A DNA stretch of 64,000 bases from JAUVKT01 sp942491535 (GTDB lineage Bacteria > Bacteroidota > Bacteroidia > Bacteroidales > VadinHA17), in contig CALOBV010000021.1 in assembly GCA_942491535.1 (NCBI GenBank), positions 1 through 64,000 of the forward strand, read 5' to 3'. Made by a program: the position numbers and the translations under genes. The notes under the pieces are model-generated. The model ran no database searches and was not told where the DNA came from. It worked only from the letters and a program-made list of their open reading frames with translations. Of this stretch, positions 44,659-53,117 are shown one piece after another. Numbering within the stretch: the first letter of the stretch is position 1; each line of letters opens with the position of its first letter.

Positions 44659-45105
44659 ATGCCCAGGCCCAAGAGCAATAGAGTAGTACATGAGCCTCCA
44701 TTATATACAGAATTTAAACCTGTCGGGCTAAGAGGTCCTTCCCTTCAGCAGGTCGAGCTTACCCTCGATGAGTTTGAAGCCTTCAGATTGGCTGATCAAA
44801 TGAATTTAAGCCATGCTGAAGCAGCTGAAGAGATGGAAATATCGAGGTCGACCTTTTCAAGATTAATAGATCAGGCCAGGGGTAAGGTAGCTGACTTTTT
44901 GATAAATGGTAAATTCTTAACTATTAATGGCGGCAATATTCATTTCAGGACAAATACAATAAAATGTAAGAGTTGTGGGCATATGTTTAAAACAGATTTT
45001 TCAAAGGCCGTAACCGAGTGTCCGGCCTGTCATTCAACAAATTTATTGAACCTGGCAGGTGGTTTTGGGCATGGGAGATGTTGCGGCTATGGTCGAAATA
45101 AATAA
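44659..45105 (+). CDS. DUF134 helix-turn-helix/zinc-ribbon protein
   Basis: ATG 44659 gives a 148-residue protein starting MPRPKSNRVVHEPPLYTEFKP, the typical opening of DUF134. The middle has VELTLDEFEAFRLADQMNLSHAEAAEEMEISRSTFSRLI, a sigma-region-4-like helix-turn-helix. A zinc ribbon follows, CKSCGHMFKTDFSKAVTECPAC. The C-terminus is GHGRCCGYGRNK. It is probably a DNA-binding regulator or metal sensor of the cluster that follows. In anaerobic bacteria and archaea DUF134, DUF5320, NifX-like and MinD genes often travel together, as here. The spacing to the next gene is 13 nt. Confidence 0.88.
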   Translation: MPRPKSNRVVHEPPLYTEFKPVGLRGPSLQQVELTLDEFEAFRLADQMNLSHAEAAEEMEISRSTFSRLIDQARGKVADFLINGKFLTINGGNIHFRTNTIKCKSCGHMFKTDFSKAVTECPACHSTNLLNLAGGFGHGRCCGYGRNK

Positions 45106-45118
45106 AAAGGAGGTTATT

Positions 45119-45409
45119 ATGCCAGGAGGTGACAGAAAAGGTCCAATGGGCGAAGGCCCAATGACAGGCAGAGGCCTGGGTTTATGTGCCGGTAACGACA
45201 CTCCAGGTTCTGTAACAGATGCTAATCAGATGCGCGGTATGGGACGCGGCATGGGACGCGGTTTTGGGCGCGGCATGGGGAGAGGATTCCGCCATGGCCA
45301 GGCCCGGGGATGGAGATTCTGGTTTGGCGGGAGAGATAATATATCTGATCAGACAGCCAATCCGGAAAATTTAAAGTCTAATAAAGTTAAAAAGAAGAAA
45401 AAAAAGTAA
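45119..45409 (+). CDS. DUF5320 Gly/Met/Arg-rich protein
   Basis: ATG 45119 is preceded by AAAAGGAGG at ideal distance. The 96-residue protein starts MPGGDRKGPMGEGPMTGRGLGLC, the DUF5320 signature. A low-complexity region GMGRGMGRGFGRGMGRGF follows, then WRFWFGG and a C-terminal run of seven lysines. An earlier in-frame start would overlap DUF134 and lacks a ribosome site. The family is found in anaerobes next to NifX-like and MinD proteins, with no known activity. Its basic, Gly-rich sequence suggests binding to nucleic acid or a metal cluster, without proof. Confidence 0.82.
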   Translation: MPGGDRKGPMGEGPMTGRGLGLCAGNDTPGSVTDANQMRGMGRGMGRGFGRGMGRGFRHGQARGWRFWFGGRDNISDQTANPENLKSNKVKKKKKK

Positions 45410-45413
45410 AGTA

Positions 45414-45746
45414 ATGAAATTTGCTATTCCTACATTTAACAGGGAACTGACTGCCCATTTCGGGCATTGTGAGAGTTTCGCAATTGTTAATACCGATAAC
45501 GAATCTATTGTTAGCGAAGAGTATCTTGATCCACCAGTACATCAACCGGGTGTTTATCCTCGTTTTTTGGCTGAGCACGGTGTTGATGTAATAATCGCAG
45601 GCGGAATGGGTCAAAAAGCACAGGATCTTTTTGCTGAAAATAATATTAAGGTATTTATGGGTGTGCAGAATGGGAGCCCTGCTGATCTTGTAAAAGCTTA
45701 TTTTAAGAGCCAGCTACAGACAGGGGAGAACCTATGCACTCATTAG
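45414..45746 (+). CDS. NifX/NafY-like dinitrogenase cofactor-binding family protein (copy 1)
   Basis: A 110-residue protein of the NifX/NifB-C-terminal fold: MKFAIPTFNRELTAHFGHCESFAIVNTD and VDVIIAGGMGQKAQDLFAENNIKVFMG. The HFGHC motif (residues 15-19) is the usual metal- or cofactor-binding spot. Relatives outside nitrogen fixation are widespread in anaerobes and may carry Fe-S or other metal clusters. No nif genes are in the window. It is followed 16 nt later by the first MinD-like ATPase. Confidence 0.87.
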   Translation: MKFAIPTFNRELTAHFGHCESFAIVNTDNESIVSEEYLDPPVHQPGVYPRFLAEHGVDVIIAGGMGQKAQDLFAENNIKVFMGVQNGSPADLVKAYFKSQLQTGENLCTH

Positions 45747-45762
45747 AAACGGAGGATTTTGT

Positions 45763-46626
45763 GTGAAGATAGCGATAGCCAGCGGAAAAGGAGGAACCGG
45801 CAAAACAACCATTTCAACTAACCTTGCAGCCTATCTGGCAGAAACTGCTGATGTGCTTATTGCCGATCTGGATGTGGAAGAGCCTAATACAGGATTATTC
45901 CTTTCGGGCGATCCAATTATAGGAGAGGCCAAATACAAGGAGAGGCCGCAATGGGATGAGAGCAATTGCCTGCTCTGCGGTAATTGTCAGCAGGTATGTA
46001 ACTTTAATGCCGTAATCCAGCTGGCATCACAGATACTTGTTTTTCCCGAACTATGCCATAGTTGCTTTGCCTGTACTGAATTATGCCCTACGGGTTCACT
46101 ACCAATGGTTCAGGAGAGGATAGGTGAGGTGAAGGGATATAAAAATGGTCACCTTATATTAATTGAAAGCAGGCTGGATATCGGACAGGAACAATCTGTT
46201 CCCTTAATAGCCCAGACAAAAAAGCTGGTTGATGAAAGATTCGGCAACAGCGATATAATGATATTTGATTCACCCCCGGGGACTTCATGCCCGGTAATTG
46301 AAGCTACCCGCGATGCAGACCTGGTTCTGCTTGTTACCGAGCCCACTCCATTTGGAATGAACGACCTGATCCTGGCGGTGGAGACAATGAGAGAGTTAAA
46401 GAAACCATTTGCAGTAATAGTTAACAGGTTCGGCATAGGCGATGATAAGGTTATCAAATATTGCGAAAAGGAAAATATTGATGTAATAGCAAGGATCCCT
46501 GATAGCAGGGAAATAGCTTCGCTTTACTCCTTTGGGAAGCTTATTTATTCAGAAGTAGAGGAGTTTAAAGACGAACTGATAAAAATAGACCAGTATATAA
46601 AGTCGAAATATAAAACTGAATTATAG
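45763..46626 (+). CDS. MinD-superfamily ATPase with ferredoxin insert (copy 1)
   Basis: Start is GTG at 45763 with GGAGGATTT just upstream. The 287-residue protein has Walker A IASGKGGTGKTTIS, a dicluster ferredoxin insert (about 65-110) with CLLCGNCQQVC and CHSCFACTELC, and switch II DSPPGTSCPV. Such proteins resemble Mrp/NBP35 scaffold ATPases and are thought to load or transfer Fe-S or metal clusters. The second copy follows immediately. Two NifX-like proteins flank the ATPase pair, so they may pass a cluster between them. The function has not been shown for this family. Confidence 0.9.
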   Translation: MKIAIASGKGGTGKTTISTNLAAYLAETADVLIADLDVEEPNTGLFLSGDPIIGEAKYKERPQWDESNCLLCGNCQQVCNFNAVIQLASQILVFPELCHSCFACTELCPTGSLPMVQERIGEVKGYKNGHLILIESRLDIGQEQSVPLIAQTKKLVDERFGNSDIMIFDSPPGTSCPVIEATRDADLVLLVTEPTPFGMNDLILAVETMRELKKPFAVIVNRFGIGDDKVIKYCEKENIDVIARIPDSREIASLYSFGKLIYSEVEEFKDELIKIDQYIKSKYKTEL

Positions 46627-47511
46627 ATGAAGGAGGTAGTGGTCATATCGGGGAAGGGCGGGACAGGTAAAACTTCAATTACCGCTTCCCTCGCTTACCT
46701 GGCAGGGAAGAAAGCAGTTATTGCTGACTGTGATGTGGATGCGGCTGATATGCATCTTTTGCTAAATCCGGATTATTCAGTTGATAACGATTTTTTTAGC
46801 GGTGAGCTGGCGGTGATTGATCAATCAAAGTGTACCGGATGTAATATATGTTATGATACATGCAGGTTTTCGGCAATTATAAAAGGTGAGGATACATGTT
46901 CTGTAGATAGAATAGGATGTGAAGGTTGTGGGTACTGCGCCCGTGTTTGTCCTGAAGGAGCCATTAAAATGGTTGAACAAAATGTTGGTAAACTATTTGT
47001 TTCCACGACAAGATTTGGCATGATGATGGTACATGCAAAACTGGGGATAGGAGCTGATAACTCCGGGAAGCTAGTGGCAGAAGTGAAAAAGGAAGCCAGA
47101 AGAATTGCCACTGAGGAGGGTGCTGATTATATTATCGTAGACGGATCTCCCGGAATAGGATGCCCCGTGGTATCATCTCTTTCAGGAGCAGATTTTGTTC
47201 TCCTTGTAACAGAACCAACAGTATCAGGATTACACGATTTGAAAAGGGTATATAAGCTGGTAGATAAATTTGGAATAAGGGCAGGCTGTATAATAAATAA
47301 GGCAGATTTAAATCATGATGTTGCCAGGGAGATAGTTGAATTCGTTAATAAGGAGAATATCGCTCATATTGGAAATATACCTTATGATAATTCTTTTACC
47401 AGGGCTTTAACAGAGGGAAAAACCGTTTCTGAAGGTCAGGACTCACTGCCTGGCAAAATAATATCTGAAAGTTGGATTAAGATTAATGAAATAATAAAGA
47501 AAGAGAAATAA
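46627..47511 (+). CDS. MinD-superfamily ATPase with ferredoxin insert (copy 2)
   Basis: A 294-residue paralogue starting directly after the previous stop. Walker A is ISGKGGTGKTSIT. The insert has CTGCNICYDTC and CEGCGYCARVC, and switch II is DGSPGIGCPVVSS. It differs from copy 1 in using GSPGIG in place of SPPGTS, so the two may form a heterodimer with distinct sites. Its stop overlaps the ATG of the second NifX-like gene by one base. Both copies keep all eight Fe-S cysteines. Confidence 0.91.
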   Translation: MKEVVVISGKGGTGKTSITASLAYLAGKKAVIADCDVDAADMHLLLNPDYSVDNDFFSGELAVIDQSKCTGCNICYDTCRFSAIIKGEDTCSVDRIGCEGCGYCARVCPEGAIKMVEQNVGKLFVSTTRFGMMMVHAKLGIGADNSGKLVAEVKKEARRIATEEGADYIIVDGSPGIGCPVVSSLSGADFVLLVTEPTVSGLHDLKRVYKLVDKFGIRAGCIINKADLNHDVAREIVEFVNKENIAHIGNIPYDNSFTRALTEGKTVSEGQDSLPGKIISESWIKINEIIKKEK

Positions 47512-47849
47512 TGAAAATTGCATTTACATCTAAAGGAGCCGAAAGGGATTCAGATATGGATCCAAGATTCGGGAGAAGTGAGTATTTACTTGTTCTCGAC
47601 ACTAAAGATAATTCCCTGATGGCTTATGATAACAGGGCAATAAGCAAGGAAGCACATGGTGCAGGTCCAAAAACAGCGCAAAAACTATTTGATTTCGGAG
47701 CCGAGGTATTGATTACCGGAAACGGACCGGGAGGAAACGCCCTCTCAGTTCTTGAAAAGGCAGGCATAGAAATTTTTGTTGGTGCAGGAGGTATGACAGT
47801 TAATGAGGCTTATGAAGCCTTTAATAATAAACAATTGAAAACATTTTAA
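47511..47849 (+). CDS. NifX/NafY-like cofactor-binding family protein (copy 2)
   Basis: A 112-residue protein with MKIAFTSKGAERDSDMDPRFGRSEYLLVLDT and GAEVLITGNGPGGNALSVLEKAGIEIFVG. In contrast to copy 1 it has DPRFGR where copy 1 has AHFGHC, so the cofactor ligand set probably differs. It is translationally coupled to the second ATPase and 5 nt from the flavoprotein gene. Confidence 0.88.
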   Translation: MKIAFTSKGAERDSDMDPRFGRSEYLLVLDTKDNSLMAYDNRAISKEAHGAGPKTAQKLFDFGAEVLITGNGPGGNALSVLEKAGIEIFVGAGGMTVNEAYEAFNNKQLKTF

Positions 47850-47854
47850 ATATT

Positions 47855-49219
47855 ATGAAAAAGACAGATGTGCTGGTGATAGGAAGCAGTGCAGCCGGAT
47901 TGGTTGCAGCTACTACAGGGAAGAGGGTTTATAGAGATAAAAGTTTTACTGTTATAACAAAGATGGCAAAGACTCTTATCCCATGTGGAATACCCTATGT
48001 GTTTGGTTCGGTAGGCTCAACCGACAAAGATCTTTTACCTGCTGAGAAGATGTTTGAAGCAAGTGGTATAGATATAATTTATGATGAAGCGGTGAAGATA
48101 AAGCGTGAAGAGAAAATCGTTGAACTAAAAAATGGCGATTCTATTCAATACGACAAACTGGTTCTGGGAACAGGCTCTGTCCCTAACATCCCATCCTGGC
48201 TTGAAGGAACAGGACTGAAGAATGTATTTACAGTTCCTAAGGATAAGGTCTACCTTGATGAGATGCAAAAGAAACTGGTTGACTGTAAAAAGATAGTAAC
48301 AATTGGAGCTGGCTTTATAGGTGTGGAAATTTCGGACGAACTTAATAAACTGGGTAAGGAAGTTACTCTTATTGAAAAGCTTCCGCACGTTCTTGGGCTT
48401 GCTTTTGATGAGGATATCTCAAGCGTGGCAGAAACACTGCTTAAAACCAGGGGAATTAATATTTTGACAGATTCAGGCGTAACAAAGATTAATGGCAAGG
48501 ATAAGGCGGAATCTGTTTCACTTGAAGACGGAAGAATTATTGAAGCGGATGCTATTATTCTTTCACTGGGATATCATCCACAGACTGAGTTAGCCTCAAA
48601 AGCGGGTCTTGGCATTACAAACAATGGATTTATAAGGGTTGATGAATATATGAGGACTGAGGATAAAGATATATTTGCTATTGGTGATTGTGCAGAGAAA
48701 CGTGACTTTGTAACAAGGAAACAAAGCCCTGTTATGCTTGCATCAACTGCATGTGCTGAGGCAAGGATTGCCGGCATGAACCTGTATAAGTTATCTGCGA
48801 TAAAAACTTTTAGCGGAACAATATCTATTTTTTCAACAGCACTGGGGGATACCGGATTTGGCGTAGCAGGTCTTACTGAGACCATCGCCAGGGAAGAGGG
48901 TTTTGACATCGTTGTTGGTAAGTTCGAAGGAATTGATCGTCACCCGGGTTCTCTGGATGATACTCATAAGCAGTTTGTAAAACTGATAGTTGGCAGAGAG
49001 GCCGGCGTAATACTGGGAGGTGAAGTTATGGGTGGTTTGTCAGTAGGTGAGCTAACAAATACAATAGGTATTATAATTGAAAACAGGATGCCAATCAATG
49101 CATTGCTTACAGCACAGATTGGAACACATCCTCTTCTGACAGCTTCTCCTGCCGGATATCCTCTGATAAAGGCTGCTGAAGATGCTTCTACCCAGATTCT
49201 TCATAATGGGAATAAATAA
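47855..49219 (+). CDS. CoA-disulfide reductase/NADH-oxidase-like flavoprotein
   Basis: A 454-residue pyridine-nucleotide disulfide oxidoreductase. The FAD site is VLVIGSSAAGLVAA. The redox Cys is in TLIPCGIPYVFG (residue about 44), as in CoA-disulfide reductases, and not in a CxxxxC pair. The NAD(P) site is VTIGAGFIGVEISDELNKLG. IFAIGDCAE is the second FAD motif. The dimerisation domain fills the C-terminal 110 residues. It could reduce CoA disulfide, polysulfide or oxygen with NADH, or feed electrons to the Fe-S proteins encoded upstream. It is the last gene before a terminator. Confidence 0.89.
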   Translation: MKKTDVLVIGSSAAGLVAATTGKRVYRDKSFTVITKMAKTLIPCGIPYVFGSVGSTDKDLLPAEKMFEASGIDIIYDEAVKIKREEKIVELKNGDSIQYDKLVLGTGSVPNIPSWLEGTGLKNVFTVPKDKVYLDEMQKKLVDCKKIVTIGAGFIGVEISDELNKLGKEVTLIEKLPHVLGLAFDEDISSVAETLLKTRGINILTDSGVTKINGKDKAESVSLEDGRIIEADAIILSLGYHPQTELASKAGLGITNNGFIRVDEYMRTEDKDIFAIGDCAEKRDFVTRKQSPVMLASTACAEARIAGMNLYKLSAIKTFSGTISIFSTALGDTGFGVAGLTETIAREEGFDIVVGKFEGIDRHPGSLDDTHKQFVKLIVGREAGVILGGEVMGGLSVGELTNTIGIIIENRMPINALLTAQIGTHPLLTASPAGYPLIKAAEDASTQILHNGNK

Positions 49220-49243
49220 TTTTGTCTTTCCATAGTTAGTTTT

Positions 49244-49291
49244 GAAAATCTCTTCTGGCAGCTTTATAAGCAGGGAGAGATTTTCTTTTTT
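49244..49291 (+). terminator. Intrinsic terminator of the redox cluster
   Basis: GAAAATCTCT (49244-49253) pairs perfectly with AGAGATTTTC (49276-49285), with more pairing inside (CTG..CAG), followed by a T run. It is 25 nt after the flavoprotein stop. Confidence 0.85.
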
Positions 49292-49393
49292 GACCAGATT
49301 AGAGCAGATTGATATGTTATGTAAAACATTTTCACTATAACTGTAATCTGAGGAAATTATTAAATTTATAAGATAATTCCTAAACCATATACT

Positions 49394-52300
49394 ATGCGTC
49401 CCATTACCAGATTAAACAGCTTTGCACTAACTCTATCTGTATTGTTATTTGCATTCAATGCGAATAATCTCAATGCACAGGGTTTTAAGGGCTATTATCA
49501 ATATCCGACGATCTCCGGAGAGACAATATATTTTTCGGCTGAAGGAGATATCTGGAAGGTTCCACTTGTTGGAGGTCTGGCACAAAGACTTACATCACAT
49601 GCAGGAGAGGAATCTTATCCACACATTTCGCCAGATGGCAAAACCCTTGCTTTTTCGGCAAGCTATGAGGGCCCAACAGAGGTATATACAATGCCTGTAA
49701 CGGGCGGGTTGCCAACAAGATGGACCTATGAGGCAGATGCTTCAATTGTAGCCGGCTGGACTCCAGGGGGAGAGATTGTTTATACTACAAATGCATATTC
49801 AACCTTACCTGACGCACAGACAGTAAAAATAAATCCTAAAACCAGGGTTTATACCCGAGTTCCCTTAAGTCAGGCAAGTGAGTCATGTTTTAATGAGCAG
49901 GGAAACGAGATGTATTTTGTAAGACCTGCCTATCATGGTAATGTTACAAAACGTTATATGGGCGGTACCGCAAGAAAGATATGGAAGTATTCAGAGGGAG
50001 CCAAGGAAGCAAGTCAGCTATCGGATGATTATAAGGGCGGAAGCCATCATCCAATGTGGTGGAACAATAGAGTATATTTTATTACCGACAGGGATGGTAC
50101 AATGAATATCTGGTCGATGAATGATGCTGGTAAAGACTACATTCAGCATACAAATCAAACAGATTTTGATGTAAGATATGCCTCCCTCGATAATGGAAGG
50201 ATAGTATATCATGTGGGTGCTGATATCTTCTTATATGATATCTCTGCAGATACTGAGAAAAAAATTGATATTACCCTTAACTCTGATATGGATCAGATGA
50301 GAGAAAAATGGGTTACCAATCCTGAACAATATATTACATCGGTTCATGCTCATCCCCAGGGAGAGAAGATAGTGATAACTGCCAGGGGAAGAGTATTTGT
50401 TGCGCCGGCCAAATCAGGACGACTGGTGCAGCTCTCAAGAAAGGAAGGAGTAAGGTACAGGGATGCATTATTTTCTTCCGATGGTAAGGATATACTGACA
50501 TTATCGGACGAATCGGGTGAATTTGAATTTATGCAGATACCCGCTACAGGTATTGGGAGCCATAAAGCTCTTACTTCAGAAGGTGAGATTTTAAGATTTA
50601 GGGGAATCCCTTCTCCCGATGGGTCCTTTTTAGCTTATACCGATCTGAACAATGATCTCTGGTTGCTGAATATGGAGACTTATAAACAGAAACTTATTTC
50701 AACCAACAGGGAAGGTATAGGAGATGTGTCCTGGTCGCCCGACAGTAAATGGATTGCATACCTGCAAATAGCAACAAATACCTTTGCCCAGATCTACGCA
50801 TATGGAGTAGAGAAAGGTGAATATATTGCTTTAACTACCGACAGGGCAAATAGTACTAACCCGGTATGGAGTCCCGACGGGAAGTGGATATATTTTATTT
50901 CAGACAGGAATTTCCAGTCGCTGGTCGGAAGTCCCTGGGGTACACGACAACCCGAACCATATTTTGACAGACAGGAGAAGATATACCATATCTCATTGCA
51001 AAAAGGCTTACGATCACCGTTCAAACCTGATGATGAGCTTTATAAGGAAGAGAAGAAATCAGATAATAAAAATATTGTAGTAAGGATAGACCCTGATAAT
51101 ATCCAGTCAAGGATTATGGAGGTGCCCCTGGCTCCCGGTAACTATAGGTCGCTTTCTGTAAACAGTGATGCTATTTACTTTCTCTCAAGTACAGGTAGCG
51201 GAAGAGACTCAAAAACTAACCTGGTTCTTTTTAAAACAGGGAATCAGGAAAAAAAAGAAACAGTATTTATCGAGGGTGTGAGATCTGCTGAGATGACAGC
51301 TGACGGGAAAATGTTCCTGGTAAGTAAGGATAACTCCTACTATATGGTTAAGGCAGGAACATCGCCTGTAAGCAAGCTGTCGGAAGCCAAAGTTGATTTA
51401 TCTGCCTGGGCATTCAGGATGGATACCCGCGAAGACTGGAAGCAACTGTTTACCGATGCCTGGAGAATGGAAAGGGATTATTTCTACGACCCCAATATGC
51501 ATAATATTGATTGGGATGCCATGTACCAGAAATACCTTCCCCTTGTTGATCGTATTACAACAAGATCTGAATTGAACGACCTGATAGGAAGGTATGTTGG
51601 TGAATTATCGGTTCTTCATACGAGTGTAAGAGGAGGCGACACAAGAAGAGGTAATGATAATGTGAGCGTGGCCGGACTGGGAGCAAGATTTACAAGGGAT
51701 GATAAGGGAGGTGGTTTCAGAATAGACTATATCTATAAAGCTGATCCTGATTACCCTGACGAGATTTGTCCCCTGGCAGAGCCGGGTCTGAATATTAATG
51801 AAGGTGATATATTAACTCATATCAATGGCGACCCGACACTTGATGTAATTCACCCCGGAGCACTCTTGCGTAATCAATCCGGGAAGCAGGTTCGGCTAAG
51901 GCTGATCTCTGCAAGTACAAAAATGCCTTTTGAAGTGATAGTTACTGCCATGGATAGAGAATCAGGGCTTAGATATAGCGACTGGGAATATTCAAGGAGA
52001 TTAGAAGTGGAAAAAAGCAGTGAAGGGAAAATAGGATATCTGCACCTGAAGGCAATGGGAAGCACTGATATTGCTCAGTGGTACAGAGAGTTTTACCCTG
52101 TATTTAACAGGCAGGGTCTTATTATCGACGTACGTCATAACAGGGGAGGTAATATCGATAGTTTTATTCTTGAAAAATTATTGAGAAAAGCCTGGTTTTA
52201 CTGGGCTAACAGGCCAGGACAAGCATCATGGAATATGCAGTATGCTTTCCGTGGTCATATTGTGGTTTTATGTGATCAGAATACTGCTTCAGACGGGGAA

Positions 52301-52636
52301 GCCTTCTGTGATGGATTCAGGCGCCTTGGCCTGGGTAAGGTAATAGGAATGAGAACATGGGGTGGTGAGGTATGGCTGGGCAGCCAGAACCTCTTAAGTG
52401 ATAAAGGACTGGCAAGGGCTCCTATGATGGGTGTTTATGGACCTGAGGGAGAATGGCTGATTGAAGGTATTGGCTTTATCCCCGATATTGAGGTTGATAA
52501 TCTTCCTCATTCAACTTTTAATGGTGTTGATTCACAGCTTGATGCTGCTATCAATCATCTTAAGAAACTAATCGAAGAAGATCCAAGAGAAATACCTCCC
52601 CATCCACCATATCCTGATAAATCATTTAAAAAATAA
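49394..52636 (+). CDS. Tricorn protease homologue (S41 peptidase), exported
   Basis: A 1080-residue protein with signal MRPITRLNSFALTLSVLLFAFNANNLNAQ. Residues about 35-690 form two beta-propellers (repeated SPDGKWI-type blades, e.g. VSWSPDSKWIAYL and VWSPDGKWIYFISD). A C1 helical domain, a PDZ domain (about 770-860) and an S41 core follow. Catalytic residues align with archaeal tricorn: His 742 (SVLHTSV), Ser 966 (NTASDGEAF) and Glu 1024 (WLIEGIGFIPD). It degrades oligopeptides, probably in the periplasm. It stands 26 nt before the CGGC gene. Confidence 0.92.
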   Translation: MRPITRLNSFALTLSVLLFAFNANNLNAQGFKGYYQYPTISGETIYFSAEGDIWKVPLVGGLAQRLTSHAGEESYPHISPDGKTLAFSASYEGPTEVYTMPVTGGLPTRWTYEADASIVAGWTPGGEIVYTTNAYSTLPDAQTVKINPKTRVYTRVPLSQASESCFNEQGNEMYFVRPAYHGNVTKRYMGGTARKIWKYSEGAKEASQLSDDYKGGSHHPMWWNNRVYFITDRDGTMNIWSMNDAGKDYIQHTNQTDFDVRYASLDNGRIVYHVGADIFLYDISADTEKKIDITLNSDMDQMREKWVTNPEQYITSVHAHPQGEKIVITARGRVFVAPAKSGRLVQLSRKEGVRYRDALFSSDGKDILTLSDESGEFEFMQIPATGIGSHKALTSEGEILRFRGIPSPDGSFLAYTDLNNDLWLLNMETYKQKLISTNREGIGDVSWSPDSKWIAYLQIATNTFAQIYAYGVEKGEYIALTTDRANSTNPVWSPDGKWIYFISDRNFQSLVGSPWGTRQPEPYFDRQEKIYHISLQKGLRSPFKPDDELYKEEKKSDNKNIVVRIDPDNIQSRIMEVPLAPGNYRSLSVNSDAIYFLSSTGSGRDSKTNLVLFKTGNQEKKETVFIEGVRSAEMTADGKMFLVSKDNSYYMVKAGTSPVSKLSEAKVDLSAWAFRMDTREDWKQLFTDAWRMERDYFYDPNMHNIDWDAMYQKYLPLVDRITTRSELNDLIGRYVGELSVLHTSVRGGDTRRGNDNVSVAGLGARFTRDDKGGGFRIDYIYKADPDYPDEICPLAEPGLNINEGDILTHINGDPTLDVIHPGALLRNQSGKQVRLRLISASTKMPFEVIVTAMDRESGLRYSDWEYSRRLEVEKSSEGKIGYLHLKAMGSTDIAQWYREFYPVFNRQGLIIDVRHNRGGNIDSFILEKLLRKAWFYWANRPGQASWNMQYAFRGHIVVLCDQNTASDGEAFCDGFRRLGLGKVIGMRTWGGEVWLGSQNLLSDKGLARAPMMGVYGPEGEWLIEGIGFIPDIEVDNLPHSTFNGVDSQLDAAINHLKKLIEEDPREIPPHPPYPDKSFKK

Positions 52637-52662
52637 TTGATAATTTATTTAAGCTAAGTAAT

Positions 52663-53112
52663 ATGAAAAATGTAACCAAAATAGGAATTATTATCTGTGA
52701 TCGTTATCGTAGTTGTGCAGGAGGTAAGTGCCTTAGATCGCTTAAAAACAGGGAGGGTGCCTTTGATATATACGGCAAGGATGAGGATGTTGAACTTGTA
52801 GGCTATACATCATGTGGAGGATGTCCGGGAGGTAATATTGAGTACGCCCCTGAAGAAATGATAAACAATGGGGCAGAGGTAATTCACCTTGCGACAGGAC
52901 TGGTTGTGGGTTATCCCCCCTGTCCATACATAAAGGAGTTTAAGGATTTTCTTGAGAAGAGGTACAATGTTAAGGTTGTTATTGGTACTCACCCAATACC
53001 TGAAAAATACCTTATTAATCATACCTCTCTGGGTACCTGGAATGCCGATGAGTGGAAGGAGATTGTCGCCCCGACAATGTCAGATCCGGGTCTAAGACTG
53101 GCATATAACTAA
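52663..53112 (+). CDS. CGGC-domain protein
   Basis: A 149-residue protein of the CGGC family: IGIIICDRYRSCAGGKCLRSLKNREGAF, GYTSCGGCPGGNIEYAPEEM (the CGGC signature near residues 47-50), and VVGYPPCPYIKEF. The three cysteine groups suggest a metal or Fe-S site. CGGC proteins occur mostly in anaerobes and have no established activity. It follows the tricorn gene on the same strand and is convergent with the 12-haem cytochrome, 5 nt between stops. Confidence 0.87.
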   Translation: MKNVTKIGIIICDRYRSCAGGKCLRSLKNREGAFDIYGKDEDVELVGYTSCGGCPGGNIEYAPEEMINNGAEVIHLATGLVVGYPPCPYIKEFKDFLEKRYNVKVVIGTHPIPEKYLINHTSLGTWNADEWKEIVAPTMSDPGLRLAYN

Positions 53113-53117
53113 AATAT

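Noticed and set aside
45414..47849. A nitrogen-fixation gene cluster because of NifX-like proteins and MinD/NifH-like ATPases
   Set aside because: No nifH, nifD or nifK-type protein is present. The ATPases have a ferredoxin insert typical of the MinD group, and NifX-like proteins are common in non-fixing anaerobes.
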